From an uncultured Clostridia bacterium (GTDB taxonomy: Bacteria; Bacillota; Clostridia; Peptostreptococcales; Anaerovoracaceae), in the NCBI GenBank assembly GCA_934278965.1, contig CAKQWL010000247.1, forward strand, positions 1-6,855: DNA of 6,855 nucleotides, read 5' to 3'. Positions 6,729 through 6,855 of the stretch are shown here, one piece after another. A program made the position numbers and the translations under genes. The stretch's first letter is position 1. Each line of letters starts with the position of its first letter. The notes under the pieces are model-generated. The model saw nothing but the letters and a program-made list of their open reading frames with translations, did no database searches and had not been told where the DNA came from.

Positions 6729-6764
6729 AAACGGCGCGATATGCTGAGGCATATCGCGCCGTTT
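6729..6764 (+). terminator. Rho-independent terminator of hbd
   Basis: A perfect 16-bp inverted repeat (6729-6744 with 6749-6764) closes a four-base TGAG loop and is followed by a T-rich stretch (GTTTGGTTGT). It begins 62 bases after the hbd stop. The stem is symmetrical with an A-run at its left end, so it might also act on a convergent transcript, though no minus-strand gene is proven here. Confidence 0.82.
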
Positions 6765-6775
6765 GTTTGGTTGTA

Positions 6776-6855
6776 ATGAAAATCGGCAGGGGCGGCCCAA
6801 GTTCGTACCCATGTCGATGGCATGGCGGCGGGTCCAGGCAAATTCAATATCCGCA
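6776..6855. other. Unassigned GC-rich segment at the window end
   Basis: After the hbd terminator the sequence turns GC-rich (for example GGGGCGGCCC near 6790-6799 and GGCGGCGGGTCC near 6824-6835). All three + frames are open to the edge, as is one minus-strand frame from 6854 back to 6654. An ATG at 6776 has no ribosome binding site, and neither does the pair of ATGs near 6810. I recognise no protein or RNA family in it. It may be the edge of a neighbouring gene or a structured element. Confidence 0.25.

Noticed and set aside
6776..6855. Start of a new + gene at ATG 6776
   Set aside because: There is no ribosome binding site, as the terminator lies immediately upstream. All frames are open over this short stretch, so openness carries no weight.
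1..6855. CRISPR arrays, tRNA or rRNA genes, insertion sequences, attachment sites
   Set aside because: No regularly spaced repeats, cloverleaf, rRNA-like sequence, transposase motif or flanking inverted repeats were seen on reading the window.

Overview
The window looks like chromosomal DNA from an anaerobic Firmicute of the class Clostridia. The evidence is the compact same-strand gene layout, AGGAGG-type ribosome binding sites, TATAAT promoters, a Firmicutes-size glucose-6-phosphate isomerase, an LCP-family cell-wall ligase, and a clostridial-type 3-hydroxybutyryl-CoA dehydrogenase of the butyrate/crotonate pathway. Genus cannot be assigned. All convincing genes are on the + strand, in three transcription blocks.

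Block 1 (1-1267): a small acidic, helical protein of unknown function (19-303, possibly starting before the window) overlaps by 10 bases a trypsin/HtrA-fold protein that starts at GTG 294. The trypsin-like fold is well preserved, but all three catalytic-triad positions are changed (His to Gln49, Asp to Asn120, Ser to Ala218). It therefore reads as a pseudoprotease, translationally coupled to its small partner. A good intrinsic terminator (1231-1267) closes the block. This pair is the most unusual part of the window.

Block 2 (about 1286-5722): a consensus-like promoter (TTGAGT, 17 bp, TATAAT) drives a three-gene operon with gaps of 32 and 27 bases. It encodes a four-helix membrane nucleotide-sugar 4,6-dehydratase (CapD/PglF/WbpM type), glucose-6-phosphate isomerase, and an LCP (LytR-CpsA-Psr) protein. 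Together they suggest surface-polysaccharide production. Pgi interconverts glucose-6-P and fructose-6-P, the hexosamine precursor. The dehydratase makes a 4-keto-6-deoxy sugar nucleotide. The LCP protein would transfer a lipid-linked polymer to the cell wall. The LCP protein departs from the family at several substrate-loop positions.

Block 3 (5731-6765): a monocistronic hbd gene with an extended -10 promoter, a near-perfect Shine-Dalgarno sequence and a 16-bp perfect terminator hairpin. Its codon use is sharply different from its neighbours (all 10 arginines are AGA, against mainly CGG in the LCP gene), as expected of a very highly expressed gene. Its cofactor loop has Ala-Arg-Arg where NAD-dependent relatives have Asp, which suggests NADP(H) use.

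The last 75 or so bases (6780-6855) are GC-rich and unassigned.
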